Assembly: GCA_039030335.1 (NCBI GenBank)
Contig: JBCCEJ010000013.1
Span: 1 to 64,000 of the forward strand
Reading direction: 5' to 3'
Length of the DNA stretch: 64,000 bases
DNA from: JBCCEJ01 sp039030335
GTDB taxonomy: Bacteria > Pseudomonadota > Gammaproteobacteria > HK1
Program-made: the position numbers and the translations under genes
Shown: positions 8,606 through 17,499 of the stretch, piece by piece
How the letters are laid out: every line of letters begins with the position of its first letter
Numbering within the stretch: the first letter of the stretch is position 1
Notes under the pieces: model-generated
Told to the model about the DNA's origin: nothing
What the model saw: the letters and a program-made list of their open reading frames with translations, nothing else
Database searches by the model: none

Positions 8606-9898
8606 GTGATCTCGAAATTGAGGACCGGTCTCGCCACTGCCTGCGCTGTCGCGCTGCTTGGCGCAACCGCCGCGAATGCGGAAGTAAAAGTAAAACTCGA
8701 ACCGTTCGTAACCGGCGTCAATGCGCCACTCGCTATGGTGCAACCAAAGGGCGATGCACGTATGTTCGTCGTCGAGCAGGACGGCCGCGTGCGGATCGTA
8801 CGCGACGGAAAGCTGGAAGCGACGCCCTTCCTCGATCTGCGTAACGAACTGCCAGATCTCCATCATGACTTCGACGAGCGCGGCTTGTTAGGCATCGCCT
8901 TCCACCCGAAGTTCGCCAGCAATGGCAAGTTCTACGTGGCCTACAGCTCGCACCTCGACTACCAGGGTGACCTCGGCAAAATGCTGTGGTACTCGCACTC
9001 CAACGTGGTAGCCGAGTACACCGTTTCGGCCGATGACCCCGATGCAGCCGATCCGCAGTCCAAGCGCATCGTCTCTTCGATCGACTGGCCGCAGTTCAAC
9101 CATAACGGTCACTGGATCGGTTTTGGTCCGGACGGCATGCTCTACATCTCAACCGGTGACGGCGGCTACGCCAACGACTGGGGTATTGGCCACAACGTGA
9201 CCGAGGGCAACGGTCAGGACCTCGCGACCAACCTCGGCAAGATGCTGCGCGTTGATGTGGACGGCGGCCACCCGTACAAGGTCCCGGCGGACAATCCGTT
9301 TGTCGGCAACCACAACGCCAACGACGAAGTATGGGCCTACGGTCTGCGCAACCCGTGGCGCTGCTCGTTCGACATGGGTGGCAGCAACGAGCTGATCTGC
9401 GGTGATGTTCAGCAGAACAGCTACGAAGAGATCAGCGTGATCTCGAAAGGTTCGAACCTCGGTTGGCGCCGCATGGAGGCCACCAAGTGCTTCGACTATA
9501 CAAAGCCGGACAACCACCCAGGCAGCTGCGACCAGAAAGGGCTGACCATGCCGATCCTGCAGTACGAAAACTGCACGGCGAAGCCGGATGGCTGCAAGGG
9601 CATCTCGATCACGGGCGGTTACGTCTATCGCGGCAGCCATAAAGCCTGGGACGGCAAGTACATCTTCGGCGACTGGAGCAAATCCTTCGCTACGATGGAC
9701 GGCCAGATCTTCGTCGGCTCCAACAATGGCGGCAAATGGAGCATGGAAACCGCGAAGGTTGCGAACATGGACGGCAAAGTGCCATACATCCTGGCCTTTG
9801 CGCAGGACAACGCCGGTGAAGTCTATGCGTTGACGTCCATCACTACCGGTCCGAACGGCAGACTGGACACCATCTACAAGGTCGTGCCTGCCAACTGA
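8606..9898 (+). CDS. Secreted PQQ-dependent sugar dehydrogenase-type protein (GSDH family)
   Basis: A 430-residue protein with a Sec signal peptide (cleavage near ANA-EV, residue 25), followed by a six-bladed beta-propeller of the soluble quinoprotein glucose dehydrogenase/Yli family. Typical pieces are MFVVEQDGRVRIV, LLGIAFHPKF, WPQFNHNGHWIGFGPDGMLYISTGDGG (read in two parts), WAYGLRNPWR and GGYVYRG. These proteins act in the periplasm and oxidise sugars or alcohols with PQQ, passing electrons on to a cytochrome. The start is GTG 8606, set by GGAGGAGG at 8591-8598. A cytochrome c gene and the Ebo genes follow on the same strand. The true substrate is unknown; glucose is only the family archetype. 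Confidence 0.88.
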   Translation: MISKLRTGLATACAVALLGATAANAEVKVKLEPFVTGVNAPLAMVQPKGDARMFVVEQDGRVRIVRDGKLEATPFLDLRNELPDLHHDFDERGLLGIAFHPKFASNGKFYVAYSSHLDYQGDLGKMLWYSHSNVVAEYTVSADDPDAADPQSKRIVSSIDWPQFNHNGHWIGFGPDGMLYISTGDGGYANDWGIGHNVTEGNGQDLATNLGKMLRVDVDGGHPYKVPADNPFVGNHNANDEVWAYGLRNPWRCSFDMGGSNELICGDVQQNSYEEISVISKGSNLGWRRMEATKCFDYTKPDNHPGSCDQKGLTMPILQYENCTAKPDGCKGISITGGYVYRGSHKAWDGKYIFGDWSKSFATMDGQIFVGSNNGGKWSMETAKVANMDGKVPYILAFAQDNAGEVYALTSITTGPNGRLDTIYKVVPAN

Positions 9899-9931
9899 GG
9901 CCGCGCGGAAAGCGCAACAGCGGGTCTCACG

Positions 9932-9986
9932 ATCAGGGTGCCGGTGCTGGCACCCTGATTCCAAACGCCGGCGTCTGTCCGGCGTT
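9932..9986 (+). terminator. Two tandem perfect hairpins between the dehydrogenase and cytochrome genes
   Basis: The first hairpin pairs 9932-9942 with 9949-9959 (11 perfect base pairs, loop of six). The second pairs 9964-9971 with 9979-9986 (eight perfect pairs, loop of seven). Only a short T run follows, so these are not classical rho-independent terminators. They more likely attenuate read-through or protect the 3' end of the dehydrogenase message, giving more dehydrogenase than downstream Ebo proteins. Confidence 0.5.
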
Positions 9987-10044
9987 CACGTTTCTGGAGC
10001 CGCTGCGCCCGACTGGCGCAGCGTCCCGATGACGGAGCTGCACA

Positions 10045-10431
10045 ATGTCCAATCGCCTCACCCACGCTTTCGCCGGCCGGTATCTGTTGCGGCTCATCTT
10101 CGCCGCCAGCCTGCTGCTGTTAACGGGGATCGGCTTTGCTGCTTCTGAGCCCGCGGCGGATAAAGCGGAGTTCACCGAAGCATTCCTGAACGACGAAAAT
10201 AACGTCAACGCCGGCAAACAGCTTTGGCAACAACAGTGTCGTCACTGCCACGGTGCTTCCGCCTACCCCGGCAAGGCGCCGAAACTGAAGCCGCGTAAAT
10301 ATTCACCTGACTTCGTCTACGATCGAATAGCGAACGGGTTTCGCAAGATGCCGCCCTGGAAGACGGTGTACTCGACCGACCAGATCAAAGCGATCACGGC
10401 CTTTGTAAAGCACCGTTCATTCTCGCCCTAA
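10045..10431 (+). CDS. Periplasmic c-type cytochrome
   Basis: A 128-residue protein with a signal peptide (hydrophobic core LLRLIFAASLLLLTG, cleavage near residue 33) and one heme-binding motif CRHCH at residues 65-69. The likely axial methionine is Met103 in RKMPPWK. The size and layout are those of small single-heme electron carriers. It lies between the secreted PQQ-type dehydrogenase and eboD, with a 26-base gap to eboD, and is the natural electron acceptor of that dehydrogenase. This pairing is inferred from position. Confidence 0.88.
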   Translation: MSNRLTHAFAGRYLLRLIFAASLLLLTGIGFAASEPAADKAEFTEAFLNDENNVNAGKQLWQQQCRHCHGASAYPGKAPKLKPRKYSPDFVYDRIANGFRKMPPWKTVYSTDQIKAITAFVKHRSFSP

Positions 10432-10457
10432 CGTCACTCTTCAGCTCGGGAACATCC

Positions 10458-11660
10458 ATGGAACAGCGCACCGATTCTTTTAGTGATGCAGTGGCAGCCG
10501 AAACGCGCTGGCAGCGCTTCGCCGTGTCGTACGACTTCCCCGTCGTGTTCACCGAAGAGTGTTTCTCGCCGGACAATCGCGCACTGCTCGAAGTGCTCGG
10601 CAGACTCGAGCCGGATAAGAGACACAAGTGCCTGTTCTTCGTGGATAGCGGCGTGCTGGAAGCGAAGCCGGAGCTGCTCGGCGCGATCAACCATTACGCG
10701 CACGCACACGGGGCAGCGATAGAACTGGCAGCTGCGCCGATCGTCGTACCCGGCGGCGAGGCGATAAAGCAGAACCTGCATTTCGTCGAGCGCATGCAGC
10801 GCGCCTTGTTCGAGCACCATATCGATCGCCACTCTTACGCGGTCGGCATCGGCGGCGGTGCTTTCCTCGATGCTTTGGGCCTGGTTGCCGCGACCACCCA
10901 CCGGGGCGTGCGGCACGTTCGCATGCCGACGACGGTACTCGCGCAGAACGACTCAGGTGTGGGCGTAAAGAATGGCGTCAACCTGTTTGAGCAGAAGAAC
11001 TTCGTAGGCACGTTCGCGCCGCCGTTTGGCGTCATCAACGATCTCGCTTTCGTCGAGTCGCTCGGCCAGCGCGACAAGATCGCGGGCATGGCCGAGGCCG
11101 TGAAAGTTGCGCTGATCCGCGATGGTGAGTTCTTCACGTGGCTCGAACGCAATGCGGACCGGTTGGCGACGTTCGAACGCGATGCCATGGCGTACATGAT
11201 CCGGCGCTGCGCCGAACTCCACATGCGCCAGATCGGGCGCGGGGGTGACCCGTTCGAGACTGGCAGCGCACGACCGCTCGACTACGGTCACTGGTCCGCC
11301 CACCGGCTCGAAACGATGACCAACCATCATTTGCGCCACGGTGAAGCCGTCGCCATCGGGATCGCGCTCGACGCCCGCTACTCGGTACGGGCAGGGCTAC
11401 TGGAGCCGGGCGCTGAAGACCGCATCTGTTTCTTGCTGGAGCACCTTGGCTTCAAACTCTGGCACCCGGCATTGGAACACGAAACTGACGATGGCAAACG
11501 CCTCGTGCTGCAGGGCCTTACTGACTTTCAAGAGCATCTTGGCGGCGAGCTTACGATCACGCTGCTCGAGAGCGTCGGGATCGGTATCGAAGTGCACCAG
11601 ATGGACTACGCGCTGATTCGAGAGTGCATCGACTGGCTCAAGCTACGGAACGCCGTCTGA
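10458..11660 (+). CDS. eboD: EboD, 3-dehydroquinate-synthase-like sugar-phosphate cyclase
   Basis: A 400-residue member of the dehydroquinate synthase/sugar-phosphate cyclase superfamily. It shows the NAD-binding glycines (AVGIGGGAFLDALG, about residues 128-141), the segment RMPTTVLAQNDSGVGVKNGVN, and metal-ligand candidates in EAVKVALI and HHLRHGEAVAIG. It is clearly not the housekeeping AroB: it has a long N-terminal extension and sits at the head of an Ebo cluster, where this family is called EboD. The product of EboD is not established; cyclases of this fold make cyclic polyols from sugar phosphates. The stop overlaps the eboE start by one base. Confidence 0.9.
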   Translation: MEQRTDSFSDAVAAETRWQRFAVSYDFPVVFTEECFSPDNRALLEVLGRLEPDKRHKCLFFVDSGVLEAKPELLGAINHYAHAHGAAIELAAAPIVVPGGEAIKQNLHFVERMQRALFEHHIDRHSYAVGIGGGAFLDALGLVAATTHRGVRHVRMPTTVLAQNDSGVGVKNGVNLFEQKNFVGTFAPPFGVINDLAFVESLGQRDKIAGMAEAVKVALIRDGEFFTWLERNADRLATFERDAMAYMIRRCAELHMRQIGRGGDPFETGSARPLDYGHWSAHRLETMTNHHLRHGEAVAIGIALDARYSVRAGLLEPGAEDRICFLLEHLGFKLWHPALEHETDDGKRLVLQGLTDFQEHLGGELTITLLESVGIGIEVHQMDYALIRECIDWLKLRNAV

Positions 11661-12865
11661 TGCATCTAGCTGGCCTCGGCTGCCCCGGACATCTGACGTA
11701 CTGTACGAACATCCACGCCGGGGAGCACTGGCCCGACGTAGAGCAAAGCCTGGCCGCCAATCTGCCGGCTATCAAAGCAGCCGTTTCACCCGATGGACCG
11801 CTCGGCCTCGGTCTGCGCATCTCGGCGTCGATGGCAACTGCGCTTAGCGACCCTGACACGCTTACGCGTCTTACGACGCTCCTCGGCAACGACTACTACG
11901 TCTTCACGGTAAACGCGTTCCCGTACGGAAATTTCCATGGTCAGCCAGTCAAGGACGGTGCCTACCGCCCGGATTGGACTGACCCCGAGCGGCTGCGCTA
12001 CACCAACGAGACGGCTGAGGTGCTGGCAAACATTTTGCCCGACGGCCAGGCTGGCACTATCTCGACCGTACCCGCTTCGTTCAAACCCTGGTTTGACGAA
12101 AGCGAGTTCGACGGCGTCGCCGCCGCGTGCGCCAGGTTGATGGGGCAGCACGCCGCGTACCTGTACGACCTTCGCCAGCGCACGGGCAAACGCATCGCGC
12201 TGGCGCTGGAGCCGGAGCCGTTCTGTCTCCTGGAAACGATCGACGAAACCGTCGCGTTCTTCGAACGCCATCTGTTTGCAGGTGCTGGCATGGAAGCGCT
12301 CGCGAGCGCGACCGGGCTCGGTCAACACGATGCCCTCATCGCGATGCGAACACACCTTGGCGTCTGTTACGACGTCTGCCATGCAGCGGTGGAATTCGAA
12401 GACCCGGACGCCAGTCTGGATGCCCTTGAAGATGCCGGCATCACCGTGGGCAAGGTGCAGTTGAGCTCCGCTCTACGCCTGAACCCGGTCGACACCAACG
12501 CCGCGGCTGCGCTCGCGCAGTTCGACGAGCCGGTGTATCTGCACCAGACGATGGAACGCACCGATGCGGGCGTGCTCCGGCATCCGGATCTCGCCCAAGC
12601 GCTCGCGCGCGTCGGGGAAGCAACCGGCAACGAATGGCGAAGCCACTTTCATGTACCGATCTTTCTGGAGCGGATGGAGCAGTTCGACACGACCCAGGAG
12701 TTCTTGCGCAGCATTCTCCAACGGCATCGTAAACAGCCGATTTCCGAGCATCTCGAAGTCGAAACCTACACCTGGGATGTACTGCCGGAGCAGTACCGCG
12801 GTCTGCCCGTCGCGGACGCGATAGCGCGCGAGCTGAACTGGGTGCTGGCTGAGCTGAAAGGGTGA
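11660..12865 (+). CDS. eboE: EboE, TIM-barrel metabolite-traffic protein
   Basis: A 401-residue protein of the xylose-isomerase-like TIM-barrel group. The family signature GHLTYCTNIHAGEHW lies near the N-terminus; LALEPEPFCLLET and GVCYDVCHAAVEFED carry likely metal-binding Glu, Asp and His. The start at ATG 11660 is chosen because it forms a TGATG junction with eboD and the protein then begins just before the conserved signature; an ATG 36 bases upstream would overlap eboD. Ebo proteins were shown in Nostoc to be needed to bring a scytonemin precursor to the periplasm; the molecular role of EboE is unknown. Confidence 0.9.
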   Translation: MHLAGLGCPGHLTYCTNIHAGEHWPDVEQSLAANLPAIKAAVSPDGPLGLGLRISASMATALSDPDTLTRLTTLLGNDYYVFTVNAFPYGNFHGQPVKDGAYRPDWTDPERLRYTNETAEVLANILPDGQAGTISTVPASFKPWFDESEFDGVAAACARLMGQHAAYLYDLRQRTGKRIALALEPEPFCLLETIDETVAFFERHLFAGAGMEALASATGLGQHDALIAMRTHLGVCYDVCHAAVEFEDPDASLDALEDAGITVGKVQLSSALRLNPVDTNAAAALAQFDEPVYLHQTMERTDAGVLRHPDLAQALARVGEATGNEWRSHFHVPIFLERMEQFDTTQEFLRSILQRHRKQPISEHLEVETYTWDVLPEQYRGLPVADAIARELNWVLAELKG

Positions 12866-13731
12866 CGCTGCGTGACGCCCTGTTACTCGGGCGAGTCTCC
12901 AACCTGCCGACTGTCTGGACCAACCTGCTGGCCGGTGCGGTCCTGAGCGGCGCGGTACTGGATGGAGAGACCATGTTCGTCGCCGGCGTCGCCCTCACGC
13001 TCTTCTACGTGGGCGGCATGTATTTGAACGATGCTTTCGACGCCGCAATCGACGCCGTCGAACGCCCCGAGCGGCCGATTCCGAACGGGCGCGTCAGCCG
13101 CACCGCGGTGTTCGCATGGGGCTTTGGCATGCTGGCCGCGGGCATCGCGGTCCTGGCGGTGCTGGGCCACGTCACCGGCCGCGGCTGGCTCGCTGCAGCC
13201 GGTGGTGTCGCACTCGCCGGCGCGATCGTGCTCTACAACGTCTGGCACAAAGGCAACCCGCTCAGCCCGTTCATCATGGGCTTGTGCCGGATGCTGGTCT
13301 ACGTGGTCGCCGCCTGGTGTTTCACGACGACTTTGCCGGCGGACGTGCTGCTCGGTGCGGCGATCGTGTTGAGCTACCTGATCGGACTGACGTACGTCGC
13401 GAAGCAGGAGAATCTCGGCGCGGTAGCCAACATGTGGCCGTTGCTGTTCCTGGCGACACCATTGCTCTACGCGCTTTATGCTGGCTTGCAGGGAGCTTTG
13501 CCAGCCTTGGGCATCGCCGTGTTGCTGGCTCTTTGGATTGGGGTAGCACTGCGCTTCGTGCTGCGGGCCGGCCCTGGCGACATTCCGCGCGCAGTGGTTT
13601 CGCTGATCGCCGGCATCTCGCTCGTCGACGCGCTGCTGATCGCAACGGCGGGCGAACTGACCTGGCTCGCCTTCGGTGTCGTCGGCTTCATCCTGACACT
13701 CGCGCTGCAGAAGCTGGTGCCGGGCACCTGA
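12862..13731 (+). CDS. eboC: EboC, UbiA-type membrane prenyltransferase
   Basis: A 289-residue integral membrane protein of the UbiA family with about eight hydrophobic helices. The first Asp-rich motif is NDAFDAAIDAVERPERP (about residues 55-71), the usual prenyl-diphosphate/magnesium site. The second cytoplasmic loop contains GLTYVAKQENLG, weaker in aspartate than in quinone-pathway members. It starts at GTG 12862, overlapping the eboE stop in a GTGA junction. In the Ebo system this member is thought to attach or use a prenyl group on the trafficked metabolite; the acceptor is not known. Confidence 0.9.
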   Translation: MTLRDALLLGRVSNLPTVWTNLLAGAVLSGAVLDGETMFVAGVALTLFYVGGMYLNDAFDAAIDAVERPERPIPNGRVSRTAVFAWGFGMLAAGIAVLAVLGHVTGRGWLAAAGGVALAGAIVLYNVWHKGNPLSPFIMGLCRMLVYVVAAWCFTTTLPADVLLGAAIVLSYLIGLTYVAKQENLGAVANMWPLLFLATPLLYALYAGLQGALPALGIAVLLALWIGVALRFVLRAGPGDIPRAVVSLIAGISLVDALLIATAGELTWLAFGVVGFILTLALQKLVPGT

Positions 13732-13821
13732 TCGAAGCACCGGAGAGTCCGGGCGCGAGGGCATCGCGGCAAAGTTGATTACAATGGTGCCAACGCACCG
13801 TTATCACAGGGCGAGGTCGTC

Positions 13822-14688
13822 GTGACACCTTTGGAGCTACTGGAACGCTGGGTAAGCGAACGCGCCAGCGAAGAAGCGCTGCACTGGTTGAGCGAGCAGC
13901 GCAAAGCCCTGGCGGAAAGTTACTCTGACCGCAAATTCCACATCGCTTTCGGCATGATGCCGCGCCGCCTCGGCAAGAGCGATCTGGCGCTATCCGAATC
14001 CGAACTGGAGCTGGCGGAGACGGCGCGCGCGGGCTGGAATCCACGTCATTGGAGCATCGCAGAAGCGGCGCGCATCCTGCTGCTCATCGAGACCGACACG
14101 CGTGCGAACGAAGCGTTTGCCAACCGCTTCAAAGATCTCTGCAAGACCGCCGATGTCGCCGAGGCCATAACCCTCTATCGAGGGCTCGCTCTCTACCCGG
14201 AATTCCAGCAGCTCGAACCACAGGCTGGCGAAGGACTGCGCACCAATATTCGGACCGTCTTCGAAGCGGTCGCACACGAGAACCCGTTTCCCCGCGAGGT
14301 CTTCGACCAGGACCGCTGGAATCACATGGTTCTGAAAGCCCTGTTCGTCGACAGTCCGCTCGCGCCGATCGACGGGCTGGACGAGCGCGCCAACCCTGAG
14401 CTTGCGCGCATCATGTGCGACTATGCGCACGAGCGGTGGGCGGCATCGCGGCCGGTGTCGCCGGAGCTGTGGCGCTGCGTCGGGCCGTTTGCCGAAGGTG
14501 CGATGCTCGATGACCTGGCGAGAGCTTACGGCAGTGACAACGACAACGAAGCGCGCGCCGCAGCGCTCGCACTGTTGGCGGCCGGCTCTTCCGCTGCGGA
14601 CACAGTGCTGGCCACGCGGCCCGAAATCGAACAGGCTGCCCGCGCCGGCACCTACACATGGAACGACATTGCGCACGCGCTGGCGTAG
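13822..14688 (+). CDS. eboA: EboA-domain protein
   Basis: A 288-residue soluble, mostly helical protein matching the EboA family by its place in the cluster and by the N-terminal style: a helical start, RKFHIAFGMMPRRLGK, then ESELELAETARAGWNPRHWS. There is no signal peptide. It starts at GTG 13822 behind GCGAGG, 90 bases after eboC, the largest gap inside the Ebo genes. The biochemical function of EboA is unknown. A C-terminal segment, LARAYGSDNDNEARAAALALL, suggests repeat-like helices. Confidence 0.85.
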   Translation: MTPLELLERWVSERASEEALHWLSEQRKALAESYSDRKFHIAFGMMPRRLGKSDLALSESELELAETARAGWNPRHWSIAEAARILLLIETDTRANEAFANRFKDLCKTADVAEAITLYRGLALYPEFQQLEPQAGEGLRTNIRTVFEAVAHENPFPREVFDQDRWNHMVLKALFVDSPLAPIDGLDERANPELARIMCDYAHERWAASRPVSPELWRCVGPFAEGAMLDDLARAYGSDNDNEARAAALALLAAGSSAADTVLATRPEIEQAARAGTYTWNDIAHALA

Positions 14689-14709
14689 CTGCACGGGGAG
14701 AAGTTGACC

Positions 14710-15636
14710 ATGATGCTGATCGACCCACACGCGCACATGATTTCGCGCACGACCGAAGACTATGACGCGATGGCCGCATCGGGCGTAGTCGCGGTCATCG
14801 AGCCGGCCTTCTGGATCGGCCAGCCGCGTACCAACGTCGGATCCTATGCTGACTACCTCTCGCACATCATGGGCTTCGAGCGCTTCCGCGCGGGCCAGTT
14901 CGGTATCCGGCACTACTGCACGATCGGCTTGAACTCCAAGGAGGCCAACAACGAAGAGCTGGCCGAAGCGGTGATGGAAATCCTGCCGCGCTTTGCAACC
15001 AAGGAAGGGGTCGTCGCCATCGGCGAGATCGGCTACGACGAACAGACCAAGCTCGAAGACCATTACTTTCGCGAACAGCTGGAACTCGCGAAGGAGTTGG
15101 ATCTGCCGGTGATGATCCATACGCCGCACCGCGACAAGAAGCGCGGCACTTCGCGATCGATGGATGTCTGCGACGAACACGGCATGGATCCCTCCAAAAT
15201 CGTCGTCGATCACAACAACGAAGAAACGGTTGCCGAAACACTGCAGCGAGGTTACTGGGCTGGATTCTCGATTTACCCCAGTACCAAAATGGGCAACAAG
15301 CGGATGGTCGAGATCCTGCGGCAATACGGCGCCGAGAGGGTGATCGTGAACTCCGCCTGCGACTGGGGGATTTCCGAACCCCTGGCCGTTGCCAAGACGG
15401 CCGAACTGGCCCTGAATAGCGGCGTGCCGGAAGAGGCTGTGCGCAAGGCCTGCTACGCAAACGCCCTGGCTGCCTATGGCCAGAGTGGGCAAATGCTCGA
15501 GTCCGACTGGCTCGACCCGCAACCCATTGACCAGCGCAACCTGTACGAAGGCAACTCGATCCTGCGCGGCGGACGCGAGCCGCTGATCGCCGAGCGCAGT
15601 GTCGGGCATGCGACCGGAACATTGGAAATCGAGTAG
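14710..15636 (+). CDS. eboB: EboB, TatD-family metal-dependent hydrolase
   Basis: A 308-residue TIM-barrel hydrolase of the TatD group. Metal and catalytic residues are visible in DPHAHM (HxH near the N-terminus), AIGEIGYDE (Glu), MIHTPHRD (His) and VVDHNNEE (His). The start at ATG 14710 is preferred to the TTG at 14704 because GGGGAG at 14695-14700 is nine bases upstream of the ATG. TatD relatives act as nucleases or amidohydrolase-like enzymes; in Ebo clusters the substrate is unknown. It follows eboA by 21 bases and precedes eboF on the same strand. Confidence 0.9.
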   Translation: MMLIDPHAHMISRTTEDYDAMAASGVVAVIEPAFWIGQPRTNVGSYADYLSHIMGFERFRAGQFGIRHYCTIGLNSKEANNEELAEAVMEILPRFATKEGVVAIGEIGYDEQTKLEDHYFREQLELAKELDLPVMIHTPHRDKKRGTSRSMDVCDEHGMDPSKIVVDHNNEETVAETLQRGYWAGFSIYPSTKMGNKRMVEILRQYGAERVIVNSACDWGISEPLAVAKTAELALNSGVPEEAVRKACYANALAAYGQSGQMLESDWLDPQPIDQRNLYEGNSILRGGREPLIAERSVGHATGTLEIE

Positions 15637-15675
15637 GCGGGCGCGGTGCCGGCCGGCTACGAGACCCGATAACCC

Positions 15676-17052
15676 GTGCGCAAGCTACTGCTGTTGAACG
15701 TCGCGGCCCTTTGCCCTGCCGAGGTCGACCCGCAACGCACGCCGACGCTCGCGGCACTCGCCGATCGCGGCACTTTGAGCCCGCTCCGTGCGCCTTTTCC
15801 GAGTCTTACCTGCACGTCGCACGCCACGATGGTAACCGGCGCACTCCCGGCGACACATGGTGTTGTTGGTAACGGCTGGTACGAGCGCCACCACGCCCGC
15901 GTATTCATGTGGAACCGGTCGGCTCATCAGGTAGGCGGGGAAACCATCTGGGACGCTGCGCGGGCCCGGCACCCGGACCTCAAAGTCGCTAATCTGTTCT
16001 GGCGTTTCGTCGCGGATTCGAGCTGTGACCTGCAGGTCACCGAGCGTCCCGTGTACTGGACCAGCGGACGCAAGACCTTCGACTTCTACACCTCGCCACC
16101 GTCGTTGCACGACCGCCTCGTCGCGCGGCACGGAAAGTTCCCCTTCATGCATTTCTGGGGCCCGTTTGCCGGCCTCAAGTCGACCGCCTGGATCCTCGCG
16201 GCGCTGGAGCAGGTCATGCGTGAAGACGACCCCGACCTCCTGCTCGGCTATGCGCCGTATCTCGACTACGAGGGCCAGCGGCATGGCCCGGAGTCCGCGC
16301 AAGCGCGCGACGCGTTGACGAACATGGATCGGGCACTGGGCGCGCTGTTGACGGCCGCGCAGAGTTCCGGCCGCGATGTGGCGCTCGTATCTGACTATGG
16401 ATTCAAGCAGGTCGACCAACCCGTATACATCAATCGCGAACTGCGTAAAGCAGGCTACGTGTCGATCGAAGAAGCCGCCAACGGCGATCAGATCGAAGCG
16501 GGCAAGAGCCGGGCCTTTGCTGTCTGCGACAATCAGGCGGCACATGTCTACGTCGCCGATGCCGACGACATCGAACCGGTGCGCAAGCTACTGATGGCGA
16601 CGGCCGGCATCAGCGACGTGCTCGATCGCGAAGCGCAGGCCCGAGTTGGCATCGATCACGAACGCAGCGGCGAACTGGTTGCGGCGGCAGCCCCGAACGC
16701 GTGGTTCGCCTACCCTTACTGGTTGCAACCAGAGCGCGCGCCGGACTTCGATCCGTGCATTGCCATTTTCGATAAGGCGGGCTTCGACCCGTGTGAGCTG
16801 TTTCCGCCACCCGGCGCGTTCGGCAAGCTCCACATCGCACTGCGCGTCATGCAAAAGATGGCGCGACTGGCCGTACCGTTCGACGTCATCAACCCGGACG
16901 CCACACTGCCGCGGGGCGCCCGCAACATCGCGCCCGAAGACCCGGAAGGCGCCGTGCTGATCACCAGATGGTCGCGCGACACCGCCACGGTGCCCATGCA
17001 GGACCTGAAATCGTTGTTGCTGGCCCGCATGTTCGATACGGAACCGGATTGA
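15676..17052 (+). CDS. eboF: EboF-like alkaline phosphatase/nucleotide pyrophosphatase family protein
   Basis: A 458-residue member of the type I phosphodiesterase/nucleotide pyrophosphatase family. The nucleophile region is FPSLTCTSHATMVTGALP (about residues 36-53), followed by HGVVGNGWY; metal-binding Asp and His are in YLDYEGQRHGP and LVSDYGF. No clear signal peptide is present, so it is probably cytoplasmic. The GTG start at 15676 has a poor ribosome site, which may be offset by its position 40 bases after eboB. It would hydrolyse a phosphoester or pyrophosphate on the Ebo metabolite. The name rests on family and context. Confidence 0.87.
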   Translation: MRKLLLLNVAALCPAEVDPQRTPTLAALADRGTLSPLRAPFPSLTCTSHATMVTGALPATHGVVGNGWYERHHARVFMWNRSAHQVGGETIWDAARARHPDLKVANLFWRFVADSSCDLQVTERPVYWTSGRKTFDFYTSPPSLHDRLVARHGKFPFMHFWGPFAGLKSTAWILAALEQVMREDDPDLLLGYAPYLDYEGQRHGPESAQARDALTNMDRALGALLTAAQSSGRDVALVSDYGFKQVDQPVYINRELRKAGYVSIEEAANGDQIEAGKSRAFAVCDNQAAHVYVADADDIEPVRKLLMATAGISDVLDREAQARVGIDHERSGELVAAAAPNAWFAYPYWLQPERAPDFDPCIAIFDKAGFDPCELFPPPGAFGKLHIALRVMQKMARLAVPFDVINPDATLPRGARNIAPEDPEGAVLITRWSRDTATVPMQDLKSLLLARMFDTEPD

Positions 17053-17070
17053 CATGGAGGGGAGCCGCCG

Positions 17071-17499
17071 ATGCAGTTCCAGCCGCTGACCATGGGACAC
17101 CGGATAACGGCCGGTTTCTTCACGCTACTGATGCTGACCATGGCCTACCTGCAGCTCAATGACCCCGATCCGGCACTCTGGGTGGCGGTGTATCTGACCC
17201 TGGCTGGATTAACGCTGCTCGGGAGCGTGCTTGGCCGGCAAAAACTCGTCGCCGGGGCCGCGCTGGCCGTCGCAGTAGTCTGGGCTGCAACGTTGGCGCC
17301 GAGCGCGTACGAGTTGTTCGCGAATCACCCCGCAGGCGACCTCCTGACCGGCATGTCACCAGACCGACCCTACGTGGAAGAAGCGCGGGAAGCGGGCGGT
17401 TTATTGATCGGTGCACTCGCCATGCTGCATCTCGTGCTGGCGCGCAAACGTCCGACGGACGAACTGAACCAAGCACCGTTTCATGCGCAGGTCGGATGA
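17071..17499 (+). CDS. Small membrane protein of the transmembrane-220 type
   Basis: A 142-residue protein with four hydrophobic helices and the conserved N-terminal piece AYLQLNDPDPALWV, followed near the C-terminus by EEAREAGGLLIG. This pattern marks the TMEM_220 family found in eukaryotes and bacteria. The ATG at 17071 follows GGAGGGGAG with good spacing and is 18 bases after eboF, so it belongs to the same transcription unit. The function of the family is unknown; here it could be a membrane component of the Ebo route, which is inference from position only. Confidence 0.8.
   Translation: MQFQPLTMGHRITAGFFTLLMLTMAYLQLNDPDPALWVAVYLTLAGLTLLGSVLGRQKLVAGAALAVAVVWAATLAPSAYELFANHPAGDLLTGMSPDRPYVEEAREAGGLLIGALAMLHLVLARKRPTDELNQAPFHAQVG

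Noticed and set aside
13990..15609. 539-codon open frame opposite eboA and eboB
   Set aside because: Antisense artefact of high GC; both sense genes are clear family members.
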